From the NCBI RefSeq assembly GCF_015776785.2, contig NZ_LFMD02000005.1:212828-266722 (forward strand): a stretch of DNA of 53,895 nt, read 5' to 3'. The number at the start of each line of letters is the position of its first letter. Position 1 is the stretch's first letter. Origin of the DNA: Kitasatospora sp. SUK 42 (GTDB lineage: Bacteria > Actinomycetota > Actinomycetes > Streptomycetales > Streptomycetaceae). The notes beneath the pieces were generated by a model. The model searched no databases. It worked only from the letters and a program-made list of their open reading frames with translations, and had not been told where the DNA came from. The translations under genes were made by a program, and so were the position numbers. This document shows, one piece after another, positions 46,817 to 53,895 of this stretch.

Positions 46817-47953
46817 CTACCTCGACCGTCCGGTGCTCGGCTTGGGGATAGGCGCTCGGTGGGCGGCGGGCCTGGGGCCGGTGGGCGCTGGGCCCCGCGT
46901 CCACGACGGGGGCGGCCCCGCACTCGCAGAGGAGGCCCTGGCCGCGTCGGTCACCACGGCGGCCGACGTGAACTCGTCGTGCGCCGGCCTGCGCAGCGCC
47001 TCGGTGGCGGCCTGGACGAGGCGGGGCCCGAGGTAGGAGACGGGGCCGGACTCCCAGCCGCGATCGCGCATCAGCCGCGCCAGATGGTCCCGGACCGGTT
47101 TGCCGTCGTCCTGCATCCGCGCCATTCGGGCGGCCAGCAGCGGCCACTGGCGGGAGTTCACCAGCAGCGCCGCCTCGCGCTCCAGGCCGGGCATCGCCTC
47201 GTAGACCCAGCGCACGAAGCGGGCGTTCTCCGACTGGCTCACGCCCAGCTGCGCCAGCGCCCTCCGACGGTTGCCGAGGTCGAGCTCCCTCGGAAGGTCC
47301 AGTCCCACCGTCAGCGGACCGTAGGACCGTACGGCGTCCCGGCTCGGCGCGCTCGACCGCCGCCGAACGGCGTCCGGCACCCGGTCGACGGCCTCATCGA
47401 CACCGACCCCCTCGGCATACGCGGCCGCCAGAACCCGCCGGACGTCGACGCCCCGCTCCTGGAGCTCCTGCATCGTCGCGGCGATCTCCGGCCACAAGGG
47501 GGAGGCCAGGATCGCCTCGCGCACCGGGCCCGCCGGCACGGTCGCGCGGAGCAGCCCCGCCCACTCCTGCGTCCGCTCGGCCGCGATCCGCGCCGAGTCG
47601 GACAGGACGGCATCCCGTACCGACACCGCGATGTCCCCGACCTGCGGCAGGAACCGCTCCAGGTCGACACCGGCCCGCCGCAGGGCGACCAGCTGCTGCG
47701 CCATGACCGGCCAGTCCGGACCGGACATCAGCAACCAGGCCACGTCCGGGGCGAGCAGGGTCTTGAGATCCGAGGCCGCCTCGGGGAGGGCCTGGTCGGT
47801 TGGCGGCAGCGGGTGCTCCCGCCCCGATCGCCGCTGCGCCGCGCGCCGCACCGCGTCCGCGACGGCCAGCACCAGGCGCACGGCCGCCGTCGACGTCTGC
47901 ACCGCCTCGCCGACCGCCTCAGCGAACGGTTCGCCCGGGTAGGGCATGGTCAT
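46817..47953 (-). CDS. relaxase-linked protein with a repeated SxxWP motif
   Basis: A 378-residue protein, no named family recognised. The ATG at 47953 has GGAG 7 bases upstream. It contains three related helical repeats: DVAWLLMSGPDWPVMAQQL (72-90, then ALRRAGVDLERFL), REAILASPLWPEIAATMQEL (145-164, then GVDVRRVL), and ALLVNSRQWPLLAARMARM (262-280, then GKPVRDHL). The same unit occurs near the C-terminus of the relaxase encoded just upstream (VDSAWPVLRERLIALEQRG, then FDPAAVL). The C-terminal 60 residues are proline-rich and disordered. Lying 16 bp after the relaxase gene, it is probably a mobilisation accessory protein that contacts or mimics the relaxase tail. Confidence 0.7.
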   Translation of the reverse strand: MTMPYPGEPFAEAVGEAVQTSTAAVRLVLAVADAVRRAAQRRSGREHPLPPTDQALPEAASDLKTLLAPDVAWLLMSGPDWPVMAQQLVALRRAGVDLERFLPQVGDIAVSVRDAVLSDSARIAAERTQEWAGLLRATVPAGPVREAILASPLWPEIAATMQELQERGVDVRRVLAAAYAEGVGVDEAVDRVPDAVRRRSSAPSRDAVRSYGPLTVGLDLPRELDLGNRRRALAQLGVSQSENARFVRWVYEAMPGLEREAALLVNSRQWPLLAARMARMQDDGKPVRDHLARLMRDRGWESGPVSYLGPRLVQAATEALRRPAHDEFTSAAVVTDAARASSASAGPPPSWTRGPAPTGPRPAAHRAPIPKPSTGRSR

Positions 47954-47969
47954 CGTGATCTCCTGTCGT

Positions 47970-49712
47970 TCAGTGGTCCCGTCTGGGCCCTTGCGAGTCG
48001 TTCCGGGGGAAGCGTGTCGCCTCGGCCGAAGGGGCGACGGTCCTCTTGACACCCGGTGGCGTGCCGGTGGATCGCGGAGCCGCTGCCGGTGTTCGTGTGC
48101 CAAGCGCCGCGCCGTGAGCGCCGGCCCACCCGTCCAACCTCCAGACGAGCACCTGCGCGACGGACCCCGCCGAGCGGAGCTCGCGTCGCGCCACGACCGC
48201 AGCGAGAACCGCCGCGGGGTCGAAGCCCCGCTGCTCCAGGGCGATGAGGCGTTCACGCAGGACGGGCCAAGCGGAGTCCACCAGGACCGCCGACGCATGG
48301 GCGGGCAGAGCCCTCGCCACCACCTCGGTCAGCAGGGACGGACGGCCGGCCCTCGGCGAAGCCGATCCCGCCCGCCTGGCGCGCGGCCGCACGCCGGCAC
48401 CCGCACACGCCCCGGTGCTCACCTCCACGGTCTCCCGCAGCGACCGACCGGCCTTCCCCGCCGCGTCGGCCTGGAGGTGATAGCCCTGCTCCTCGTGCCA
48501 GAGCCGCGCGGCCGTGACGGCCGCGACCAGGGCCAGGAGGAATCCCAGGAAAGCGGCCGCGTCGTTGTGGCCGGACGACCTGGCCGACGACACGAGAATG
48601 CGGGCCGAGGAACGAAGCAGCATCCGCGCCTCACCGCCCAGGTCACGCCTGCCCGGCGCCCTGGCCGCACGCTCGAACTCCGCCGCCGAGACACGCAGGT
48701 TCGGCTCGACCAGGGGAGGAGCGGCGGCGGGCGCCACGACGAGAAGGTCGCCCAGCGCGGCGACGTCGCCCGCCCCCGCCCACCGTCCGCCGGTGCCGAG
48801 CGAACCCGATGCCGCGCTGAGGTTGCGTTCGAGCGTCTGCCAGAACGCGTGAGGCGGCACATCCGGCTCTGGAATCGGAACGTGCCAGCGCTCGCGCACC
48901 CGAGGCAGCGACAGATCGTAAGCCAGGCTCGAACCCGCGAACCACACCGCCCGGTCGGCCTGGTCCCGGTCGCCGGGCAACGCGACCGTGTAACCGGTCG
49001 GCGCGCTGCGCCCCGGGCCGCAACGCTGCGCGACCCGCAGACCGGAGGAGCGGAGACGGGCGAAGAAATCGTCCTCGCTCGCCGCGGCGGCCGCCGCCGT
49101 ACGGACGGTCCGCTCAAGCTGCTCGCGCGCACTCTCGGGCAGATGGCGGCGGGAGGCCTTCCGCGTCTCGCCCGTGGTCGGCCACCGCTTCGCTGTCCGA
49201 TCCCCAGACGTCAGCCGACGCAGTTCCCACCTCTCCTCGAACTGCCGGGCAAGCTGCTGCATCCGCACGATGTCCTGCCGCAGATTCGGCTGCGTACCGT
49301 CCTGGCGGACCTTCGTCGCGACGATGTGGATGTGGTCGTCGGCGTGCCGGACCGCCACCCAGCGGCAGCCCCACCTGTCGCCCTGCGGGGCGACACCGAC
49401 GGCGCTCATCATCGCCCGGGCGACCTCGGCCCACTGCTCGTCCGTCAGGAGCGGATCCTCGGGCGCCAAGCGCACCGCGACGTGGTAGACGTGTTCGGCC
49501 GGCACGTTGCCCCGTGACGCGTGCACCGGAGCGTCCAGGAGCAGCGCTAGCTCCCCGACCGTCGTCCCCGCCGACCGCGCGGGGTCGGGCACCCACGGCG
49601 CCCAGGCGCCGACCATGCGCGGGTCCTCGTGCTCGTCCCGCTTCCCGGGGCCGTACAGGTAGAACAGCAGCCCGGAGGTGTCACTCCCACCCTTCGCCAG
49701 CTTCGGGATCAC
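47970..49712 (-). CDS. MobA/VirD2-type relaxase
   Basis: A 580-residue conjugative relaxase that would nick oriT and carry the strand. The candidate catalytic tyrosines lie in LLFYLYGPGKRDEHED (Tyr18, Tyr20). The metal-binding three-His motif is VRHADDHIHIVATKV (His123, His127, His129). LRQDIVRMQQLARQFEERWEL continues the domain. A hydrophobic segment at about 384-404 (FLGFLLALVAAVTAARLW) could be membrane-spanning, unusual for a relaxase. Near the C-terminus lies one SxxWP repeat like those of the downstream protein. The GTG at 49712 overlaps the MobC-like stop by four bases (GTGA), which sets the start. Confidence 0.88.
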   Translation of the reverse strand: MIPKLAKGGSDTSGLLFYLYGPGKRDEHEDPRMVGAWAPWVPDPARSAGTTVGELALLLDAPVHASRGNVPAEHVYHVAVRLAPEDPLLTDEQWAEVARAMMSAVGVAPQGDRWGCRWVAVRHADDHIHIVATKVRQDGTQPNLRQDIVRMQQLARQFEERWELRRLTSGDRTAKRWPTTGETRKASRRHLPESAREQLERTVRTAAAAAASEDDFFARLRSSGLRVAQRCGPGRSAPTGYTVALPGDRDQADRAVWFAGSSLAYDLSLPRVRERWHVPIPEPDVPPHAFWQTLERNLSAASGSLGTGGRWAGAGDVAALGDLLVVAPAAAPPLVEPNLRVSAAEFERAARAPGRRDLGGEARMLLRSSARILVSSARSSGHNDAAAFLGFLLALVAAVTAARLWHEEQGYHLQADAAGKAGRSLRETVEVSTGACAGAGVRPRARRAGSASPRAGRPSLLTEVVARALPAHASAVLVDSAWPVLRERLIALEQRGFDPAAVLAAVVARRELRSAGSVAQVLVWRLDGWAGAHGAALGTRTPAAAPRSTGTPPGVKRTVAPSAEATRFPRNDSQGPRRDH

Positions 49713-50095
49713 CAGCGTGACGCCCGCTCCCGCATCAGTTGCACCGTCGCCCGGTCGACCCGCCGCACGGCTTCCTCGACGAGACGGGTGGTGGGCCGCG
49801 TACCGGGATCGACCGGGCCGATCGACCCGACCGACTCGCCGATCCGCACCAGCTCCCCGCGTGATCTGATGAGCTCCTCCAGTACTTCCCGGGCGTCTGC
49901 GGACACCGGTACGAGCTGATCCTTGGCGACCGCCAACGCCTTCCGAGCCACCCACGCGGACACCGCCATGCCGTCGCGTTTCGCCGCCTCCTGCACGATC
50001 GTCAGCTCGGCATCGTTGTACGCCAGATTCACCCGTCTCGACCGCGGCGACCGCATCTGCCGCTCCCGCCGCCGCGCGCCCTCCGTGCCACTCAC
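49709..50095 (-). CDS. MobC-like mobilisation protein
   Basis: A 128-residue protein of the MobC/plasmid mobilisation relaxosome type. The basic start MSGTEGARRRERQMRSPRSRRV leads into NLAYNDAELTIVQEAAKRDGMAVSAWVARKAL, the ribbon-helix-helix-like domain. A helical tail with ELIRSRGELVRIGESV follows. The GTG at 50095 has GGAGGA six bases upstream. It is the first gene of the MobC-relaxase-378-aa run and the nearest to the oriT candidate, as is usual for MobC proteins that help the relaxase melt oriT. Confidence 0.85.
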   Translation of the reverse strand: MSGTEGARRRERQMRSPRSRRVNLAYNDAELTIVQEAAKRDGMAVSAWVARKALAVAKDQLVPVSADAREVLEELIRSRGELVRIGESVGSIGPVDPGTRPTTRLVEEAVRRVDRATVQLMRERASRW

Positions 50096-50233
50096 CGTCG
50101 ATCCTCCTCGGCTTCGCGGGCCGGTGTTCCGGCGGCCGGAACGAATGCGGCCTATGCCGCGACTCCCTGCTGCGCCACCTTGCTTCGCAATCGAATTGAC
50201 TGCTAGCGGATACGCCGGAGTGGCAGCTGAAAA

Positions 50234-50288
50234 TCACCGACACGGGTGACCTCTGTGGGCAGGTTCGAAACCACCGGAAGCGGTGGTT
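50234..50288. other. candidate oriT
   Basis: Upstream of mobC and between divergent genes lie two inverted repeats: TCACC gacacg GGTGA (50234-50249) and AACCACCG gaag CGGTGGTT (50269-50288). The surrounding 50190-50260 stretch is markedly less G+C-rich (caatcgaattgactgctagc, tgaaaatcacc). Position beside MobC/relaxase plus repeats fits an origin of transfer; no nick-site consensus was recognised. Confidence 0.5.
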
Positions 50289-50302
50289 CTACGATCCGCA
50301 GC

Positions 50303-50632
50303 ATGACGAGGGAAGACGAGTTCCTGAGGCGAATGCGCGAGATCCAGGACGGCCGCGAGAAGGCCATCGTGCCGCTCGCCGCCATCATGGCGGAGCGAAA
50401 GCACCTGAAGGATCAGCTGGCCGAAACCGAGGTCCCGTACGGAAGAGCGTATGCAGCAGCAGAAGCGGCTGGTTGGAGCGCGGAGGAGCTCGTAAGACTG
50501 GGTGTGGAGGCGCCGGCGCGCCGCCCCAAGGGTCGGCCCCGGAAGCACGCCCCGACCACCAAGACCACCGTCCCCGGCCCCTCGTCCGGCGGCGAGGAGA
50601 GCAACGCCGACGCCAGCGTGCAAAGCGGCTGA
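50303..50632 (+). CDS. small charged protein with AT-hook-like motif
   Basis: A 109-residue protein. The N-terminal helix EDEFLRRMREIQDGREKAI leads to LAAIMAERKHLKDQLAETEV, YAAAEAAGWSAEELVRLGV and a basic tail with RRPKGRPRKHA, an AT-hook-like GRPRK core. The ATG at 50303 lies just after the oriT candidate and the gene is divergent from mobC. Similar small proteins are frequent in streptomycete mobile elements. It may bind DNA near oriT (inference). Confidence 0.72.
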   Translation: MTREDEFLRRMREIQDGREKAIVPLAAIMAERKHLKDQLAETEVPYGRAYAAAEAAGWSAEELVRLGVEAPARRPKGRPRKHAPTTKTTVPGPSSGGEESNADASVQSG

Positions 50633-50688
50633 GCGTCGGCGCGGCTTCGGCTGGTGGGTGGCGGTGGCTGCCTACAGCGAGTTAGTGG

Positions 50689-51105
50689 TCATTGTTCCAT
50701 CAACTCCAGGGCGGATCTCCCGGGAAACTGTAGGACGTTCAGCCGCGGCAAGTTCGTGGCAGGTGAGGGGGGCGAGGTCGATGTGCCGATCGCTGTCCGG
50801 GGTGTCGCGTTCGAGGGCGGCGATGACGGCGAGGAAGGCGTAGCCGACCAGGGCGGCGGTACTCCAGCGGTGCCAGGGAGGTCCAGCTGGTGACCTGGCC
50901 CTTGTCCAGGCCGATGGTGCTCTTGGCGGTCTGGAAGTCCTCTTCGATCCGCCAGCGGCAGCACACCACGTAGACGAGCTTCGCCAGCGAGAGCGGGGCC
51001 GGTGACCAGCAGCGGAAGAACGACACGTCGGCCGGCGGCAGGCCGGGGCGCGGCACGACCGGTACGGGCACCTGGACGCCGAAGCCGCCAGCGGGCAGGG
51101 CGAAT
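50689..51105 (-). pseudogene. IS701-type transposase 3' remnant
   Basis: One minus-strand frame reads FFRCWSPAPLSLAKLVYVVCCRWRIEEDFQTAKSTIGLDKGQVTSWTS, the catalytic Glu-containing end of IS701-family DDE transposases (RWRxEExFQxxK). After a frameshift the last part LPRLNVLQFPGRSALELMEQ appears in another frame and stops at 50689. The 5' two-thirds are absent. A dead fragment bordering the mobilisation genes. Confidence 0.7.
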
Positions 51106-51304
51106 GGGCATCAAGGGGGGCGACATCGGCGGGTCTGTGCTCCCGTCCGACGCGCGTGACCGCGTAGGACGCTCGCCCCGTGCCGGGCCGCTGTATCTGG
51201 GGGGAACCGGCCGACCGTCCTATTTCGTCACAATCCGAACAGATGCCTCTTTTCCAGGGTTAGCCCGGGGGAGGCTGCCGCAGCCCGATGCAGAAGGAGT
51301 GCCC

Positions 51305-51730
51305 GTGACACATCCCCTCGTGTCCCTCCCGCCGTCCGCCGCCGACCAGGTGCCCTCCGGGGAGAGTCGACAGCAGCCGTTCCCGCGGTGGAGCCGGCGC
51401 CAGGTGGTCGCTGTCCTGCTGGTGGTTTTCGGCGGCTACCTCCTGCCCGTCGTGGGCTGGCTGATCGGGGCGGTCGTGTGGCTGCTCGTCCCGGGGTGGA
51501 CGAGGGCGTCGAAGATCGCAGGGGTGCTCGTATGGCCGCTGTGCACCCTCGGTCTGGTGGTCACCAGTGCTGCCGCGTACTGGCTGGTTCTTCCGCTCGG
51601 TGACCCCGTCTCCTCCGTGATCACCTCGCTCTTCCTGCTCGTTCCCAGCAGCTGGTTCCTGGTGCTGGCGGTCGCCGCCTGGTCCCTGCTGAAGGCAGGC
51701 ACCGACCGTGCGCACGGGAGCGGCCGGTGA
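51305..51730 (+). CDS. small multi-span membrane protein
   Basis: A 141-residue protein with about four hydrophobic segments (VVAVLLVVFGGYLLPVVGWL, IGAVVWLLVPG, KIAGVLVWPLCTLGLVVTSAAAYWLVLPL, SLFLLVPSSWFLVLAVAAWSLL). The GTG at 51305 has AAGGAG six bases upstream. No family recognised. Its TGA overlaps the GH84 start by four bases (GTGA), so it is coupled to a secreted glycosidase, for which it may provide a membrane partner. Confidence 0.7.
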   Translation: MTHPLVSLPPSAADQVPSGESRQQPFPRWSRRQVVAVLLVVFGGYLLPVVGWLIGAVVWLLVPGWTRASKIAGVLVWPLCTLGLVVTSAAAYWLVLPLGDPVSSVITSLFLLVPSSWFLVLAVAAWSLLKAGTDRAHGSGR

Positions 51731-53739
51731 GGCGGGTCAAGCAGGCCGCCACCGCGACGGCGGTGGCGATGGCCTTGGGCGCCGCCGCCGCATGCGCACC
51801 CCGGGACCCGGGCCCGCCGTCCGCCAGGCCCGCGACATCGGCCCCGTCGATCACTGCCGGCCCGGTCGACGGGCCCGACCTGCCCGAGGTGTCGCCCACG
51901 CCGCACGAGATCCGCCGCACCGGTGCGGACCTGCCCGTTCCCCGCCGGGTCGATGTGCTCCATGACGACGGGGCCGACGACCAGGCGGTGGAGGTGGTCA
52001 CCCAGGCGCTGCGTGCGGCAGGGGCCGAGGTGCGCACCGCCCGTGTCGAGGAACAACCTTCCCCGCAAGCTGAGTTGACGCTGATTCTGGGCCGGCGCGA
52101 CGCTCCGCGCGTCGGCGAACTGCTGGCCCGCAGCGGAGCCTTCGGTCCTGGCGGCCTTCCCGCCGAGGGCTACCAGATCACCTCCGGCACGGTGGACGGC
52201 CGCAGCGGCATGGTGCTGGCCGGGCAGGACACGGCCGGCGTCTACTACGCGGCGCAGACCTTCACCCAGCTGATCCGTGGCAGGACCCTCAGCGGAGCGA
52301 CGGTAGTGGACTACCCCTCCATCCCCCAGCGTGGCGTGGTCGAGGGCTTCTACGGCACTCCCTGGACGCAGGCCCAGCGGCTTGACCAACTGGCCTTCTA
52401 CGGCCGGATGAAGCTCAACACGTATCTGTACGCGCCCAAGGACGACCCCTATGAGCGCGACCGGTGGCGCGAGGACTACCCCGCCGCCCAGGCCGCACAG
52501 CTGGCCGAACTCGCCCGGGCCGCCCGCGAGAACCACGTGGACTTCACCTACGCCCTCTCTCCCGGCAAGTCGATGTGCTACAGCTCGGCCGCCGACCGCA
52601 CCGCCGTCACCGGCAAACTGCGGTCCCTGTACCAGCTGGGGATACGCGACTTCGTGATGGCCTTCGACGACATCCACCCGCTGCCGGTGTGGAGCTGCGC
52701 CGCGGACCTGGCCCGCTGGGGACCGCTGAACGAACAGGCCATGGCGGCAGCCCAGAGCGAACTCCTCAACCGCCTCCAGCACGACTTCGCGGACCAGCAC
52801 CCCGACGTGCGACCGCTGCAGATGGTCCCCACCCAGTACAGCGACCTGAAGGACACTCCGTACAAGAAGACTCTGCGCCGCACACTGGACGGCCGGATCG
52901 CGATGATGTGGACCGGCGCGGACGTCGTGCCCACCAGCGTCACCGCCCAGCAGGCCGACGACGCCACGGACGTGTGGGGCCGTGAGGTGACCCTGTGGGA
53001 CAACTACCCCACCAACGACTACGACCACGCGGCCGGACGCCTGCTGCTCGCCCCTTACGCACGCCGCGCCCCCACCCTGGACGAACACCTCACCGGCATC
53101 GTCCTCAACCCCATGAACCAGGCCTCGGCCAGCAAGCCGGTCCTGTTCACCGGCGCCGACTACGCCTGGAACACCCGCGCCTACACCCCCGAGGCCAGCC
53201 TCCGGGCCGCTGCCCGCTACCTCGCCGCAGGCGATCCCTCCACCACCGACGCCCTGGCCCTCTTCTTCGACACCCAGCACCTCGCCCCCAGCTGGGACGG
53301 CACCCCCTGGCAGCCCCAAGCTCCCGAGCTGCAGGCCCGCATCAACCGCTTCCAGGCCGACTGGGAGGCCGGCCGCCAACAGCAGGCCGCACAGGAACTG
53401 GGCCGCTACGCCCGCTCCATGGCCGCCGCCCCTCAGCAGATCCGCGCCCATGTGCCCGATGCGGGTCTGGCGGCCGAGGCGAAACCCTGGCTGGACGCCA
53501 TCGCCCTGTGGGGACAGGCCCTGACCGACACCAGCGACGCCCTGCTGGCCCGCCTCGACGGTGACACGGCCCGCGCCGAGCAGCTCTTCTCCCGCTCCCG
53601 CGACCACGCCGGACAAGCCGCCCGCCAGCACACCCTGCCAGGCGCCACCCGCCCCCAGGGCCCCGTCAAAATCGCCGACGGCGTGCTCGACACCTTCCTC
53701 GAACAAGCCCCTCACCTGCCCCGCCACACGGGCGGGTGA
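51727..53739 (+). CDS. GH84-type beta-N-acetylglucosaminidase lipoprotein
   Basis: A 670-residue glycoside hydrolase family 84 enzyme. The N-terminal signal ends in a lipobox-like ALGAAAAC, so it is probably a cell-surface lipoprotein. The N-terminal beta-N-acetylhexosaminidase-like domain (about 60-200) is followed by the catalytic domain starting RGVVEGFYGTPW. The catalytic aspartate pair Asp314-Asp315 lies in MAFDDIHP. WDNYPTNDY and LNPMNQ are also family marks, with a helical C-terminal region. It would remove N-acetylglucosamine from glycans by substrate-assisted catalysis. The start is GTG 51727, overlapping the membrane protein stop. Confidence 0.92.
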   Translation: MRRVKQAATATAVAMALGAAAACAPRDPGPPSARPATSAPSITAGPVDGPDLPEVSPTPHEIRRTGADLPVPRRVDVLHDDGADDQAVEVVTQALRAAGAEVRTARVEEQPSPQAELTLILGRRDAPRVGELLARSGAFGPGGLPAEGYQITSGTVDGRSGMVLAGQDTAGVYYAAQTFTQLIRGRTLSGATVVDYPSIPQRGVVEGFYGTPWTQAQRLDQLAFYGRMKLNTYLYAPKDDPYERDRWREDYPAAQAAQLAELARAARENHVDFTYALSPGKSMCYSSAADRTAVTGKLRSLYQLGIRDFVMAFDDIHPLPVWSCAADLARWGPLNEQAMAAAQSELLNRLQHDFADQHPDVRPLQMVPTQYSDLKDTPYKKTLRRTLDGRIAMMWTGADVVPTSVTAQQADDATDVWGREVTLWDNYPTNDYDHAAGRLLLAPYARRAPTLDEHLTGIVLNPMNQASASKPVLFTGADYAWNTRAYTPEASLRAAARYLAAGDPSTTDALALFFDTQHLAPSWDGTPWQPQAPELQARINRFQADWEAGRQQQAAQELGRYARSMAAAPQQIRAHVPDAGLAAEAKPWLDAIALWGQALTDTSDALLARLDGDTARAEQLFSRSRDHAGQAARQHTLPGATRPQGPVKIADGVLDTFLEQAPHLPRHTGG

Positions 53740-53895
53740 CGGCCGTCACCACCGGCCGCGTAGCGGGAGCGCGCGGTCCAGCGCGGGCGGAGGTGCGAGG
53801 TCAGCCGGTGGTCAGCACCATCCGGAAGCGACCCCGACCCGGCCTGGCGCGAGGGGCTGGCCCGGATCCCCGCCCGCACCCTGGCGATCGCGGGC

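Noticed and set aside
13139..50700. Attachment sites or an integrase defining an integrative element
   Set aside because: No tRNA, integrase or long perfect direct repeat was found at plausible borders. The 350-bp repeat at 39.4/46.2 kb is GNAT-derived and internal.

Overview
The window is high-GC DNA with streptomycete-style gene structure: GTG starts are frequent, genes overlap by ATGA or GTGA, G+C-rich hairpins follow operons, and TetR and XRE-DUF5753 regulators are abundant. DUF6879, DUF4913 and SCO6880-type proteins also point to Streptomyces or a close relative such as Kitasatospora. I see no rRNA, tRNA, integrase, replication gene or CRISPR array, so I cannot say whether this is a chromosome arm, an integrative element or a plasmid.

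Left part (about 1-13.3 kb). A rhodanese-like protein is divergent from a TetR gene. Next come a tandem pair of SnoaL-like proteins, a quinone-oxidoreductase-type MDR enzyme divergent from its TetR regulator, and a sulfated-compound module. The module holds a cytoplasmic sulfatase with a HEAT-like tail, the formylglycine-generating enzyme (FGE) that would activate it, two overlapping DUF202 membrane proteins, a TetR repressor, an MFS transporter and a GH3 beta-glucosidase. Palindromes with the half-site TACCGA lie in front of both the sulfatase and the MFS-GH3 operon.

Middle left (13.3-26 kb). Decayed ATPase and methyltransferase genes are followed by a three-gene regulatory cassette (a small acidic-type protein, DUF6879, XRE-DUF5753) bracketed by GCAAG-N5-GCAAG boxes. 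Small genes, a kinase-like fragment and a GNAT follow. Then comes a duplicated block of uncharacterised genes (128/133-aa protein, 551-aa protein, DUF4913). Each copy is decayed in a different gene, and the second is split by a 2.6-kb ISL3-family element carrying a passenger gene.

Conjugation region (25.8-35.4 kb and 46.8-50.6 kb). A tightly overlapping minus-strand operon encodes type IV secretion-like parts (pilin-like, VirB8-like, VirB6-like, SCO6880, VirB4-like ATPase, VirD4-like coupling protein, DUF4913). A divergent lytic transglycosylase/NlpC-P60 protein opens from the same intergenic region. The relaxase, a MobC-like protein and an oriT candidate lie 12-15 kb away. Between the two halves sits accessory cargo: SDR/TetR, transposase and TPR remnants, CutA, a GNAT, a second copy of the regulatory cassette with its GCAAG boxes, a truncated radical SAM gene, and a small Gfo/Idh-DegT-NUDIX biosynthetic operon divergent from an XRE-TPR regulator. 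A ~350-bp direct repeat containing GNAT sequence flanks most of this cargo.

Right end (50.6-53.9 kb). An IS701-type transposase remnant is followed by a small membrane protein overlapping a GH84 lipoprotein.
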